From positions 1 through 64,000 of the forward strand of contig JBGUUQ010000069.1 in NCBI GenBank assembly GCA_045133615.1: 64,000 bases of DNA, in the 5' to 3' direction. Below the pieces are notes generated by a model. The model made no database searches, was not told where the DNA came from, and saw nothing but the letters and a program-made list of their open reading frames with translations. Source of the stretch: M3 sp045133615 (lineage in GTDB: Bacteria; Bacteroidota; Bacteroidia; Bacteroidales; Muribaculaceae). Below, piece after piece: positions 8,032 to 16,742 of the stretch. How positions within the stretch are numbered: position 1 is the stretch's first letter; each line of letters opens with the position of its first letter. The position numbers and the translations under genes were made by a program.

Positions 8032-10176
8032 ATGAATACCTTTATACGATTCAGTATTGTTGCAACGCTCGCATTAGTCGGAACGATGGCTAATGCTACG
8101 CTAAATAACGAAAACCAATCATCGACCGACAGCATCAAGTCACAAGTGCAACTCAATGAGATAGTAGTGAAAGCGGAGACCGTGAAAAGTCACGGCAATA
8201 GGGATGCCTATGTGGTGACAAAAGACATGAAGCACGGACTGCGCGATGCGGGGGAATTGCTGTCGCGCATTCAGGATTTAAGCTATAATCCGATGACAAA
8301 GGAGGCGACATATTTAGGCTCGAAAAACATCGTAATACTGATGGACTCGGTGGAAAAGGACGAGGACTACATCAAACGTCTGTCGCCCAACCGATTCGAC
8401 CGCATCGACGTGATTCACAACCCCACCGGCAAATACACCGGCTACGACGCCTTAATCAATTTCCATACCCGCCCTACCTACCAAGGATATGAATTCAACA
8501 CCAATGCACAGGTGATGATGTTCCCGAAAAACCGACATCTGGACGATGGCGGCATGGGAAGTCTGCACGGCAATACCGGCATCACCTACACTCGCAAAAA
8601 ATGGAACTTCATGATCGATGCAGGCGGAAGCAAATCAAACACATACAACTCCGAATACTACTCCAAATATTATCCGTTCAACGACCGAACGGAAACCACT
8701 CTTCTGCGCGACACCGATCATCCGGGACGCTCTAATTCTAATGATTTCTTTCGTACAAATCTCGCCATCGACTATCAGATCAACGACAACCATTCGCTAT
8801 CGGCTTTGTGGCGGTGCTTTACTCGAGATGTCTCGTCAGTCAATCGCCAAACATTGGCAATCGACGACCGACAGGCGGGCATAATCGACACTATCGACTA
8901 CTCGTGGCACTCCCGGTATGACAACTTCCTTGCCAATATCTTCGGGTTGTATTATCGCGGACGTTTCGGAGCATGGAATCTGAACACATCGGCAACTTAC
9001 AACATCAACGATTGGGACGTACTCACCGACGTAAGCCGCTCCGACGGCTACCGTTCCGCCGACTATCGCAATCATTCTTACGGTTACTTTTGGGGAGGAT
9101 TTGATTTGTATCGCTCGTTCGACAACAATCGTTGGCAATTTGGCCTGTCGGATTACGTTACCGCCGTCAACAAAAAAGAAGCCCTGTCGGGTAGCGGGAT
9201 AACGGTGTCGGACAACTCCTCCTTTCAAAACGATCTGCTGGCATCTGTAATGTTCAGTCCCACACGGTCGTTTTCTACCGTAGTGAATGTCGGGGTGTAT
9301 TATTACCGAAACAAAAGCCTTGAGACTCGCACGAACGATTGGGCTCCGCGCGTCGACGTCAATCTGTTTTGGCGACCGTCGCAGGCATTCACCGCCCGCC
9401 TAAACTATTCTATTCAATCGTCGATGCCCGGACTAATGGCATTATCGTCTTACGGACAGTTTACCGACTCGCTCGAATACCAATCGGGCAATCCGGCACT
9501 CAAAGCCGCCGACAGCCACCGTGCGACACTGAATATCACCCTGCTGCAAAGCCTCACAATATCAGCATCATATACCCGCATCGACAACTATATCGCCAAT
9601 ATCGCATCACTCGACTATCTGCCTCTTGCCGACGGCGGCATGATGCCCTACGTCTACAACCGTTATGAAAACTGCGATTTCGACCGATGGCAGTTTGGGA
9701 TTCGCTATCAGAAAAGACTGTTGAAATGCCTCGATGTTTCAACCCAAGCCAATTTGCACGGATGTATAGCCCGATACGAGCAATACCGCCAAGAGAAGTG
9801 GAGTCCCTCCGCCGATCTGATAGTAAGCTATCGCAATTCGTCACTCGGACTGGCGGCCCATTTCGGCTATGTTATATTTAACGACCTTAATGTCACTCCG
9901 CAATCGAAAACGTGGGAAACGAGTGACGGTTTTTCCCTTGCCGTCGAAAAAAATCTCTGGAAAGACCGCCTGAATCTGATGTTTATGTGGTTCCCCCCTT
10001 TGCATCTTCTCGACGGAGACAAAAACGGCATATCCCGTTCGCCGGCAATGGAGCTGACCTCATGGAGCAACGACTCATTCCGCCAAAACAATATGCTGTC
10101 GGTGGCATTCTCCCTACGCTTCAACGGAGGCGAAAAAGTCAGAAACTACAACCGCAACACCTACGTCATAGAATAA
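8032..10176 (+). CDS. TonB-dependent-receptor-like outer-membrane barrel of the RiPP cassette
   Basis: This 714-residue protein has a signal peptide (FSIVATLALVGTMANA) and a TonB-box-like segment (LNEIVVKAETV). A short plug-like domain follows to about residue 150, including the GSKNIVILMDSVEKDEDYIKRL segment. The rest is a long run of alternating aromatic beta strands ending SVAFSLRFNGGE. This is the outer-membrane beta-barrel family common in Bacteroidales. It lacks the carboxypeptidase-like repeat domain that many SusC-type receptors carry. It stands between the maturase and the exporter, with the exporter starting 16 nt later. It could pass the finished peptide across the outer membrane, re-import it, or act as its receptor. 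Its place in this cassette is inferred from position alone. Confidence 0.82.
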   Translation: MNTFIRFSIVATLALVGTMANATLNNENQSSTDSIKSQVQLNEIVVKAETVKSHGNRDAYVVTKDMKHGLRDAGELLSRIQDLSYNPMTKEATYLGSKNIVILMDSVEKDEDYIKRLSPNRFDRIDVIHNPTGKYTGYDALINFHTRPTYQGYEFNTNAQVMMFPKNRHLDDGGMGSLHGNTGITYTRKKWNFMIDAGGSKSNTYNSEYYSKYYPFNDRTETTLLRDTDHPGRSNSNDFFRTNLAIDYQINDNHSLSALWRCFTRDVSSVNRQTLAIDDRQAGIIDTIDYSWHSRYDNFLANIFGLYYRGRFGAWNLNTSATYNINDWDVLTDVSRSDGYRSADYRNHSYGYFWGGFDLYRSFDNNRWQFGLSDYVTAVNKKEALSGSGITVSDNSSFQNDLLASVMFSPTRSFSTVVNVGVYYYRNKSLETRTNDWAPRVDVNLFWRPSQAFTARLNYSIQSSMPGLMALSSYGQFTDSLEYQSGNPALKAADSHRATLNITLLQSLTISASYTRIDNYIANIASLDYLPLADGGMMPYVYNRYENCDFDRWQFGIRYQKRLLKCLDVSTQANLHGCIARYEQYRQEKWSPSADLIVSYRNSSLGLAAHFGYVIFNDLNVTPQSKTWETSDGFSLAVEKNLWKDRLNLMFMWFPPLHLLDGDKNGISRSPAMELTSWSNDSFRQNNMLSVAFSLRFNGGEKVRNYNRNTYVIE

Positions 10177-10192
10177 TTATTGAAGATTGCAA

Positions 10193-12394
10193 ATGCGAAC
10201 AAAGCGATTCCCGTTTGTAAAGCAACTTGATTCGATGCAGTGCGGCATCGCGTGCATGGCGATGGTGTGTCGGCATTACGGGCGTGACTATTCTGCCGAG
10301 ACACTCAATCGCTACTGCACACCGACCACCGAGGGTGTGTCGCTGAAAGGGCTGTCGGACTTGGCGCACGACATCGGGATGGATTGCGTAGCATCGAAAG
10401 TGGCTGTGGAGCATTTGTCGGAATGTCCGTTGCCGGCGATACTGCATTGGAATCAGAGCCACTTCGTGGTGCTTTACAAAGTGAGCCGGAAAGGGACACG
10501 TTTTCACATTGCCGACCCCGGCAAAGGAAAAGTCAAATATTCGGCAGAGGAGTTCCGTCGACATTGGGTAAGCTCGGTCTCAGGCGGGCAGGAAAAGGGA
10601 ATCGCAATGTTTCTGCAACCGACCGATGATTTCGGCAAATTGGTCGATGCAAACTTAGGAGAGCGACGCTCCTTGCGTTTTCTTATGAGTTATATCAGGC
10701 AATACCGAAAGTATTTCGTACAAATCATACTCGGATTGCTGCTCGGTTGCATTTTGCAACTGATTATGCCGTTTCTCACACAGTCGATAGTCGATATAGG
10801 TATCAAAAACGGTGATATAGGCTTTGTGTGGCTTGTGTTGTTGGGAGAAGTGTTTATCGTAGTGGGGCGCACTGCCACCGACTTCATTCGCCGATGGCTT
10901 TTGCTTCACATATCGATGCGTATCAATATATCGCTCGTGAGCGATTTCTTCATCAAGTTGCTAAAACTGCCGATGGCGTTTTTCGATACGAAACTACTGG
11001 GCGACATCATGCAGCGTATGGGCGACCATAGTCGTGTGCAATCGTTTCTGACCAATCAAGTGTTGAGTATCGTTTTTTCGTTTCTCGGTTTTATCATTTT
11101 CGGCATAGTATTATTCATCTACAACAAATTGATTTTCGGCGTGTTTCTGCTCGGCAGCATCGTCTACGGCATCTGGATTTCCACATTCTTGCAAAAACGC
11201 AAGGTTTTGGACTACGAACTGTTTGAACATCAAGCCAAAAACAATAACAAAACGTATCAATTCATCTCTTGCATGCAGGAGATAAAACTGCAAGACTGCG
11301 AACAGCGGCGGCGGTGGGAATGGGAAGATGTGCAAGCCGACCTTTTCTCCGTGCAGATGAAATCGCTGAAGTTGCAGCAAACGCAAGAGGCGGGAAGCAT
11401 CTTTATCAACGAAATCAAAAATGTGATAATCACAGTGTTGTCGGCAACCGCCGTAATCGACGGGCAGATGACTCTCGGAGCGATGCTCGCCGTGCAATAT
11501 ATCATCGGGCAACTCAATGCTCCCATAGAGCAGCTCATGTCGTTTATTTACTCGCTTCAAGACGTGAAAATATCGTTGGAACGCATCAATGAGATTCACG
11601 AAAACCGCAATGAGGAAAGCGACACGCTGAAAGCCGGCGATTTTGCATCGGCAGATAAATCTGTCAAGCTCGACTGCATAGGATTCAAATACGACCGTCA
11701 CGCCCTACGGCGCACTATCGATGGAGTGTCTGTCGACATTCCTGCGGGGAAAGTGACAGCAATTGTAGGGGCTTCGGGAAGCGGGAAAACCACACTTATC
11801 AAACTGATGCTTGGCTACTACCCTGTGGAAGAGGGACAAATCTATATCGCCGGGCGCAATATCAACGAATACAATCTAAAATGGTGGCGACGACAGTGTG
11901 GGGTTGTAATGCAGGACGGAGTGATATTTTCAGAGTCGATAGCCCAAAATATTGCCATCAGTGATGACAAGATAGACACCGCGCGCCTCGAACAGGCCGC
12001 CCGCATAGCCAATATTCATGATTATGTGATGAGTCTGCCGCTCAAATACAACACCATCATCGGACGCGATGGAGTTGGGTTAAGCCAAGGACAGAGACAG
12101 CGCATACTGATAGCTCGTGCGGTCTACAAAAATCCTGAATTCATTTTCCTCGACGAAGCAACAAACGCTCTCGATGCCAAAAACGAACGCACCATAGTGG
12201 AAAATCTCGCTGACTTCTACAAGGGACGGACAGTGGTAGTGGTGGCACATCGACTATCAACCGTCAGAGATGCCGACCAAATCATTGTGCTCGATGCAGG
12301 GAAAGTGGTAGAAACAGGCACTCATGAGACTCTCTGTCGGAAGAAAGGCGCATATTTCAATCTTGTGAAAAATCAACTTGAACTCGGCAACTGA
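10193..12394 (+). CDS. C39 peptidase-containing ABC exporter (PCAT)
   Basis: This inner-membrane exporter cuts double-glycine leaders and exports the core peptide using ATP. The start is taken as the ATG at 10193; an in-frame TTG lies 6 nt earlier. Numbered from that TTG, the N-terminal C39 domain has Q13, the catalytic C19 in QLDSMQCGIAC, H92 in SHFVVL and D110 in IADPGKG, so the triad is intact. A transmembrane domain with several helices occupies about 165-460. The ATPase domain has Walker A GASGSGKTT, signature LSQGQRQR and Walker B FIFLDEAT. The length of about 733 residues is usual. The intact peptidase matches the GG leader of the precursor at 6276. The downstream membrane gene starts 2 nt after this stop. 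Confidence 0.95.
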   Translation: MRTKRFPFVKQLDSMQCGIACMAMVCRHYGRDYSAETLNRYCTPTTEGVSLKGLSDLAHDIGMDCVASKVAVEHLSECPLPAILHWNQSHFVVLYKVSRKGTRFHIADPGKGKVKYSAEEFRRHWVSSVSGGQEKGIAMFLQPTDDFGKLVDANLGERRSLRFLMSYIRQYRKYFVQIILGLLLGCILQLIMPFLTQSIVDIGIKNGDIGFVWLVLLGEVFIVVGRTATDFIRRWLLLHISMRINISLVSDFFIKLLKLPMAFFDTKLLGDIMQRMGDHSRVQSFLTNQVLSIVFSFLGFIIFGIVLFIYNKLIFGVFLLGSIVYGIWISTFLQKRKVLDYELFEHQAKNNNKTYQFISCMQEIKLQDCEQRRRWEWEDVQADLFSVQMKSLKLQQTQEAGSIFINEIKNVIITVLSATAVIDGQMTLGAMLAVQYIIGQLNAPIEQLMSFIYSLQDVKISLERINEIHENRNEESDTLKAGDFASADKSVKLDCIGFKYDRHALRRTIDGVSVDIPAGKVTAIVGASGSGKTTLIKLMLGYYPVEEGQIYIAGRNINEYNLKWWRRQCGVVMQDGVIFSESIAQNIAISDDKIDTARLEQAARIANIHDYVMSLPLKYNTIIGRDGVGLSQGQRQRILIARAVYKNPEFIFLDEATNALDAKNERTIVENLADFYKGRTVVVVAHRLSTVRDADQIIVLDAGKVVETGTHETLCRKKGAYFNLVKNQLELGN

Positions 12395-12395
12395 T

Positions 12396-12602
12396 ATGGA
12401 CGCAAAATCCCCCTCTCACGACCGCATCGAACTACGCTCGCCAAAAGTGCGACGCACGATTGGCAAAATCCCTTCGTCTTTGGTATGGGCGGGCATTATT
12501 GTCATCGTAGCAATCTCAATAGCCATCATATCAGCATTGATATTGATTCCGCACCCTTATGGCAACGGAGAGTCGCTACTCCGCTACTTTTTGCAACGAT
12601 AA
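12396..12602 (+). CDS. 68-residue membrane protein resembling only the N-terminus of an HlyD adaptor
   Basis: The protein begins with a polar stretch, IELRSPKVRRTIGKIPSSL, which closely resembles the conserved cytoplasmic start of Bacteroidales HlyD-family secretion adaptors. One transmembrane helix follows (about 30-50) and it stops at IPHPYGNGESLLRYFLQR. The periplasmic coiled coil, lipoyl and barrel domains are all missing. The start is the ATG at 12396, because an earlier in-frame ATG overlaps the exporter. It is the last gene of the cassette; the next gene is convergent 12 nt on. It could be a remnant of a lost adaptor or a stand-alone subunit. No other HlyD for a peptide exporter is seen nearby. 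Confidence 0.7.
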   Translation: MDAKSPSHDRIELRSPKVRRTIGKIPSSLVWAGIIVIVAISIAIISALILIPHPYGNGESLLRYFLQR

Positions 12603-12613
12603 GGCGTAATTTT

Positions 12614-13228
12614 TCAATTCTCAAGTTGTAGTTCCCCCAAGCCTTCGCGAACGATTTCGGGCGACGAGCTGTCGGTAAGGTCAACAACGGTCGACGGCAC
12701 AATGCCCCCCTCTCCTCCGTTGATGATAATCGTTGCCACTTCGTCGTAGCGCATAGCGATGGCATCAGGGTCGGTCGCCTCGTCGGCATCATCCCACTCT
12801 ATCGAAGTAGTCAACACAGGATTGCCAAGCTGCTCCACAATCGCAACAGCTATCGCATTGTCGGGAATACGCACCCCGACCGTCTTTCGCCCTTTAAACA
12901 CCTTTGGCAGCGTGGTGGAAGCCGGCAGAATAAACGTAAACGGTCCCGGCAGATACTCACGCAGCATCTTAAACGCACGATTGTCGATACGCGCATACTC
13001 CGCCGCCTGAGAAATATCGCGACAGATAATCGACAGATTGGTCTTCTGTGGATTTATCCCCTTCGCCTTGCATATTTTTTCGATTGCCCCATTGTTGAGA
13101 GCATCGCAACCCAAAGCATAAAGCGTGTCGGTTGGATAAATCACCACTTCTCCGTCGCGCAACGCCTCTACCACCTCTTGCATGTAGCGGTCGTTGATAC
13201 TCGTAGGATACATTTTAAGTGTTTTCAT
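12614..13228 (-). CDS. YciO/Sua5/YrdC family protein
   Basis: This 204-residue protein has a single YrdC domain: VIYPTDTLYALGCDA near the start, ICKAKG, then SIICRDIS and GVRIPDN. The pattern is closer to the YciO branch than to TsaC, because it matches the FTFIL, VGVRIP and LTTS blocks of YciO. YrdC-domain proteins bind ATP and double-stranded RNA; Sua5/TsaC make threonylcarbamoyl-AMP for tRNA t6A. Whether this copy does so is uncertain. It overlaps the preceding B3/B4 gene by an ATGA and is its operon partner. The pairing of two RNA-binding-type domains suggests tRNA-linked roles. Confidence 0.85.
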   Translation of the reverse strand: MKTLKMYPTSINDRYMQEVVEALRDGEVVIYPTDTLYALGCDALNNGAIEKICKAKGINPQKTNLSIICRDISQAAEYARIDNRAFKMLREYLPGPFTFILPASTTLPKVFKGRKTVGVRIPDNAIAVAIVEQLGNPVLTTSIEWDDADEATDPDAIAMRYDEVATIIINGGEGGIVPSTVVDLTDSSSPEIVREGLGELQLEN

Positions 13229-13896
13229 GGCTGTATATTATAATGAGTTACACATATATTTCGGGCATTGCAATAGCGTTCGAGCAGCTCCCGTGTCAGT
13301 TCCACGGTATCGTCGGCGCTCATCTCCACGCCATAAATATTGATGCACATCAGCAGACGGCGTGTCGAAATATCGAGTTTCGTACGCTCATTGTCGCTCG
13401 TAGGAGTACCGATGCCCCCCACCGCATCACGATATATCGGAAGCGACGCGATATTCAGTTCCCCGCGTCCGATAGCCTCAAACGGTTCACCCTCGCTACC
13501 GGCACCGAGCCGGAGCCTGTCCCCCTCGATTTTGTCGGCATCAAAGCCGCCTATCGAGTATCCCGAGCGCACCGAGATGAGATTGATAATATCGACCAAC
13601 GCATTTATCCGATATAGCTCCATCCCCTTTACCAAACGGCGGCACAGCGCCTCGCTCGACGGACGGTAGCGATTAGGCTCCTTGCCCAGAGCCTTATACG
13701 CGGCTCGCGTGGCGGCAATCGCCGGACGGCGGGCAATATCTGCCATGGCATATGTGGCACGCACGCGCTCGCCTTCCGCCAGCAACAGTTGCCACAATTC
13801 ATCGTCGGTAGCCACATTATCCACATCAGCCTCCACCGTCACCACTTCAAGCGACGGCGCCGCCTCTTTTATCACATCTTCTATCAAAATCTCCAT
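13225..13896 (-). CDS. B3/B4 tRNA-binding domain protein
   Basis: This is a stand-alone relative of the B3/B4 module of phenylalanyl-tRNA synthetase beta, about 223 residues. Typical blocks are AYKALGKEPNRYRPSSEAL and NALVDIINLISVRSGYSIGG, followed by IGTPTSD. Such free-standing proteins are proposed to edit or bind amino acids or tRNA; the function here is not established. The start at 13896 is preferred over an ATG at 13974, because a perfect minus-strand -7 box (13920-13927) lies between them. It is co-transcribed with the YrdC-family gene. Confidence 0.82.
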   Translation of the reverse strand: MEILIEDVIKEAAPSLEVVTVEADVDNVATDDELWQLLLAEGERVRATYAMADIARRPAIAATRAAYKALGKEPNRYRPSSEALCRRLVKGMELYRINALVDIINLISVRSGYSIGGFDADKIEGDRLRLGAGSEGEPFEAIGRGELNIASLPIYRDAVGGIGTPTSDNERTKLDISTRRLLMCINIYGVEMSADDTVELTRELLERYCNARNICVTHYNIQP

Positions 13897-13919
13897 ATCC
13901 GAAAATTTTTCATTTATTA

Positions 13920-13968
13920 CAAATTTACAAAATTGCGCGAGATAGTCAGCAAATATTTCGTATTTTTG
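13920..13968. promoter_or_regulatory. divergent promoter pair
   Basis: The minus-strand -7 box TAAATTTG (13920-13927, read as CAAATTTA on +) serves the B3/B4 gene. The plus-strand box TATTTTTG (13961-13968) serves the TPR regulator 7 nt upstream of its ATG. The two boxes are only 33 nt apart, so the two polymerases would compete. Confidence 0.65.
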
Positions 13969-13974
13969 TGGCAT

Positions 13975-15582
13975 ATGGCAAAATGGGCAATAACAGCACT
14001 CTTATTGATATTGGCAGCAAGTTGCACTCCGGCACATCGCTTTTCCCACGACGATGAGCAGTTGCTTCTGCGTCTCGACTCCGTACTTGAGCATCATTCC
14101 GTCTACACAGCCGAGAAAGAAAAGCGCATCGCCGCACTCCGGTCGCTCGACCACGGACTCGATGCCGCAAGCCGATATGCACTCTACGACCGCCTGTATT
14201 CCGAATACTTTTCCTACGACTTCGACTCCACCGCCACCTATGCCATCCGCAAACTCGATGCCGCCAACGAGACCAAAAATCGGGAATACATCGCCATCGC
14301 ATCGCTCAATCTTGCGCGTGCCGAGTTAGCGCGCGGCAACGAAGTCGAGGCCCTCATCTCCATCCGAAAAGCCGAACCCGACACGCTGACACAGGCGGTA
14401 CTCCGGCTCTATTACGACACAATGATAGCGTTTGAGGAATCGCAAGGACACGATGCACTCCCCTATTATCAACGCCTGCACAGTCTGCTCGACTCCACAT
14501 CAATGTCGTGGGTGTATAATGAAAGCAACCTGCTGAGAGCACTTGGCCGCCACGACGACGCCATCGCGCTTATGGAGAAAAATGCCGACCGGCTATCCGA
14601 TTCTACTCACGGCACTGCAATATCCAACTTCATCACCGGACGACTATATTTAGACATAAACGACAGCATCGCCGCGATGCCACACTTTATAGTCAGTGCC
14701 ATCAACGATGTCATGACCCCCGTACGCGACTATAGTTCGCTGCTCGAATTAGCCTCTCTGCTCTTTGCCTATGGCGATATCGACCGAGCATATCGCTATA
14801 TCAATGTCACCGCCGAAGACCTTAATGCATCGTCGGTAACAGCCAACGTAATAGCCACCAACAATCTCATGCCGGCCATCATTGCCGCCTACGATTCGCG
14901 CAACGCCCTACGAAAATCGCAACAAGACCGCTTCATCATCGGCATTGCAATCCTCGTCATACTGCTTGCATCCGCATTGGTGTGGGTGCAAAAGTCGCGG
15001 AAGAAAGCAGCACGCGCTGCCGACGACCAAGCCATTCTCAACCGCCGTCTCAACGAAATCAACGCTTCCTTGGCTGCAATAAATGCCGAACTGACCGAAA
15101 GCAATAAAGTCAAAGACGCCTATATCGTACAATATCTCAACCTCTGCTCCTACTATATCGAATGTGTCGACCGCTACCGCAACAATCTCCGCGCCGTAGC
15201 ACGCAACAAAGGAGTAAACGAAATGCTCTATATCCTCAACTCCGGCACCACGGTAGACAAAGAACTGAAGGAGTTTTACAACAGTTTCGACTCCACATTC
15301 CTCAAACTGTTCCCTAATTTCGTACAGCAATTCAACGACCTTCTTCTGCCCGACAAACGAGTGACACTACGTCAAGGGGAACTGTTGACCACCGAGTTGA
15401 GAGTTTTCGCACTCATACGTCTCGGCATCACTGATTCCGAGCAAATTGCATCGTTTCTGCGCCGTTCGCTGTCCACAATCTACAACTACCGCGTGAAAAT
15501 GCGTAATGCCGCACTCGGCTCTCGCGACGACTTCGAACGACTCGTCATGCTGATTGCATCTTCCGACCCGACCAAATCCTAA
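13975..15582 (+). CDS. TPR lipoprotein with membrane segment and helix-turn-helix-like C-terminus
   Basis: This is a 535-residue relative in plan of the regulator at 3942. It has a lipoprotein signal (ALLLILAASC), about 290 residues of helical repeats, a membrane helix near 320-340 (FIIGIAILVILLASALVWV) and a coiled coil. It ends in a cytoplasmic domain with ELRVFALIRLGITDSEQIAS then FLRRSLSTIYNYRVKMR, which looks like a LuxR-type helix-turn-helix. This matches the Bacteroidales DUF6377-type proteins. The start is the ATG at 13975, directly after the -7 box; upstream in-frame ATGs lie inside the divergent gene. The gene after it follows by 5 nt, and a GH97 enzyme comes next, a possible regulatory target. 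Confidence 0.82.
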   Translation: MAKWAITALLLILAASCTPAHRFSHDDEQLLLRLDSVLEHHSVYTAEKEKRIAALRSLDHGLDAASRYALYDRLYSEYFSYDFDSTATYAIRKLDAANETKNREYIAIASLNLARAELARGNEVEALISIRKAEPDTLTQAVLRLYYDTMIAFEESQGHDALPYYQRLHSLLDSTSMSWVYNESNLLRALGRHDDAIALMEKNADRLSDSTHGTAISNFITGRLYLDINDSIAAMPHFIVSAINDVMTPVRDYSSLLELASLLFAYGDIDRAYRYINVTAEDLNASSVTANVIATNNLMPAIIAAYDSRNALRKSQQDRFIIGIAILVILLASALVWVQKSRKKAARAADDQAILNRRLNEINASLAAINAELTESNKVKDAYIVQYLNLCSYYIECVDRYRNNLRAVARNKGVNEMLYILNSGTTVDKELKEFYNSFDSTFLKLFPNFVQQFNDLLLPDKRVTLRQGELLTTELRVFALIRLGITDSEQIASFLRRSLSTIYNYRVKMRNAALGSRDDFERLVMLIASSDPTKS

Positions 15583-15587
15583 CCGCC

Positions 15588-16526
15588 ATGCGTACCATCA
15601 TATCCACTCTGCTTCTCCTCATATCGCTTACTGGCATTGCCGGACAGCGCATATATTATACCGACACCCGGCAAATCGCACTTCCCGACACAGCATCCGA
15701 AATCGCTATCGAAGCCCATGCGGCATTTGTCAAAAACAACCTCCGCGACAAATGGTGGGGAATCTCATGGAATCGCACCGCCCCCGATTGCTACTTCTTT
15801 GCCACACTGCAATGTGGCAGTACGGGACTCGACCCTCTGCTCGACTCCCGCTATATGGACATCACAATCGGACAATGCATCGGCTCCCGAAAAAAGATAC
15901 TCGCCGCATCTCGCCTCACCGACGGCGTAGACCTCTACAACGGCTACAATGCCATCGCCATCGAATGGAAATCCGATACAGTCACCGTTTCCGTCGGTTC
16001 GGGCAACCTTATTCCGATAGCCAAAATCAACAGCCCATGTCCGGGCGACTCCGCAGCCATCATCGGTTCCGGCGACCTTGACGTCAGGCTATTGGTAGTA
16101 GAACACGCCCCTATACCCGCACCCATATCATCTCAATCCATGACCATAGCGCAACTCGACAGCCATTTTGCCTCATCCACCGACCCCTACGAGGGCTATT
16201 GGGTATATCTCGACCGCGCCACCGACGACAGACGCGCCCGACTCGGAGGCGACTACCGCATCGCTATCATTCACAACGGCTACGACTATCTCATCTATTA
16301 TATATCGGGAGCCACCGTAAATCCCGACGCTTGGCAATCGGGAATGTTGAAAGCACGACTATCGGCAACTGCATTCATCAACCAGTTCGACGCCACATGG
16401 TACGACAGCCTTCTCTCCCCCATCGACCGCGAAGTCCATGCCCGCTTCGACAACTCCGCCACTCTCACCATCGAATTCCCGCTACTAAACAGCCAAATTC
16501 GCTTTTCCAAGGCATTTGCGAAGTAA
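15588..16526 (+). CDS. secreted protein of unknown function
   Basis: This 312-residue protein has a signal peptide (STLLLLISLTGIAG). I do not recognise the mature region. It looks beta-rich, with WWGISWNRTAPDCYFFATLQ and GYWVYLDRATDDRRARLGGDY as distinctive blocks. The first 150 residues could be a concanavalin-like domain (YNAIAIEWKSDTVTVSVGS). It starts 5 nt after the TPR regulator and is almost certainly co-transcribed with it, so it may be part of the same sensing system. It is followed by 216 nt holding only the GH97 promoter. Confidence 0.72.
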   Translation: MRTIISTLLLLISLTGIAGQRIYYTDTRQIALPDTASEIAIEAHAAFVKNNLRDKWWGISWNRTAPDCYFFATLQCGSTGLDPLLDSRYMDITIGQCIGSRKKILAASRLTDGVDLYNGYNAIAIEWKSDTVTVSVGSGNLIPIAKINSPCPGDSAAIIGSGDLDVRLLVVEHAPIPAPISSQSMTIAQLDSHFASSTDPYEGYWVYLDRATDDRRARLGGDYRIAIIHNGYDYLIYYISGATVNPDAWQSGMLKARLSATAFINQFDATWYDSLLSPIDREVHARFDNSATLTIEFPLLNSQIRFSKAFAK

Positions 16527-16688
16527 TTGCGAGCCATTTGCGACATTTTTGCGAGCTAATTACAACCTATTTACTGACTACTAAATCACATACGCCCAAA
16601 ATCACCAAAACGCTATAAAACAATACGCTACCTCTTCATAAACACTACTATTTCGCTACCTATTCTGATTTTACACCTCATTCAAAGC

Positions 16689-16696
16689 TAACTTTG
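16689..16696 (+). promoter_or_regulatory. -7 box for the GH97 gene
   Basis: TAACTTTG is a perfect TAnnTTTG match 46 nt before the start codon, in the 216-nt gap after the unknown secreted protein. Confidence 0.65.
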
Positions 16697-16742
16697 TCAA
16701 AAACTTTTTCAAAACCTATTTGCAACTAAAAATTCTACACTC

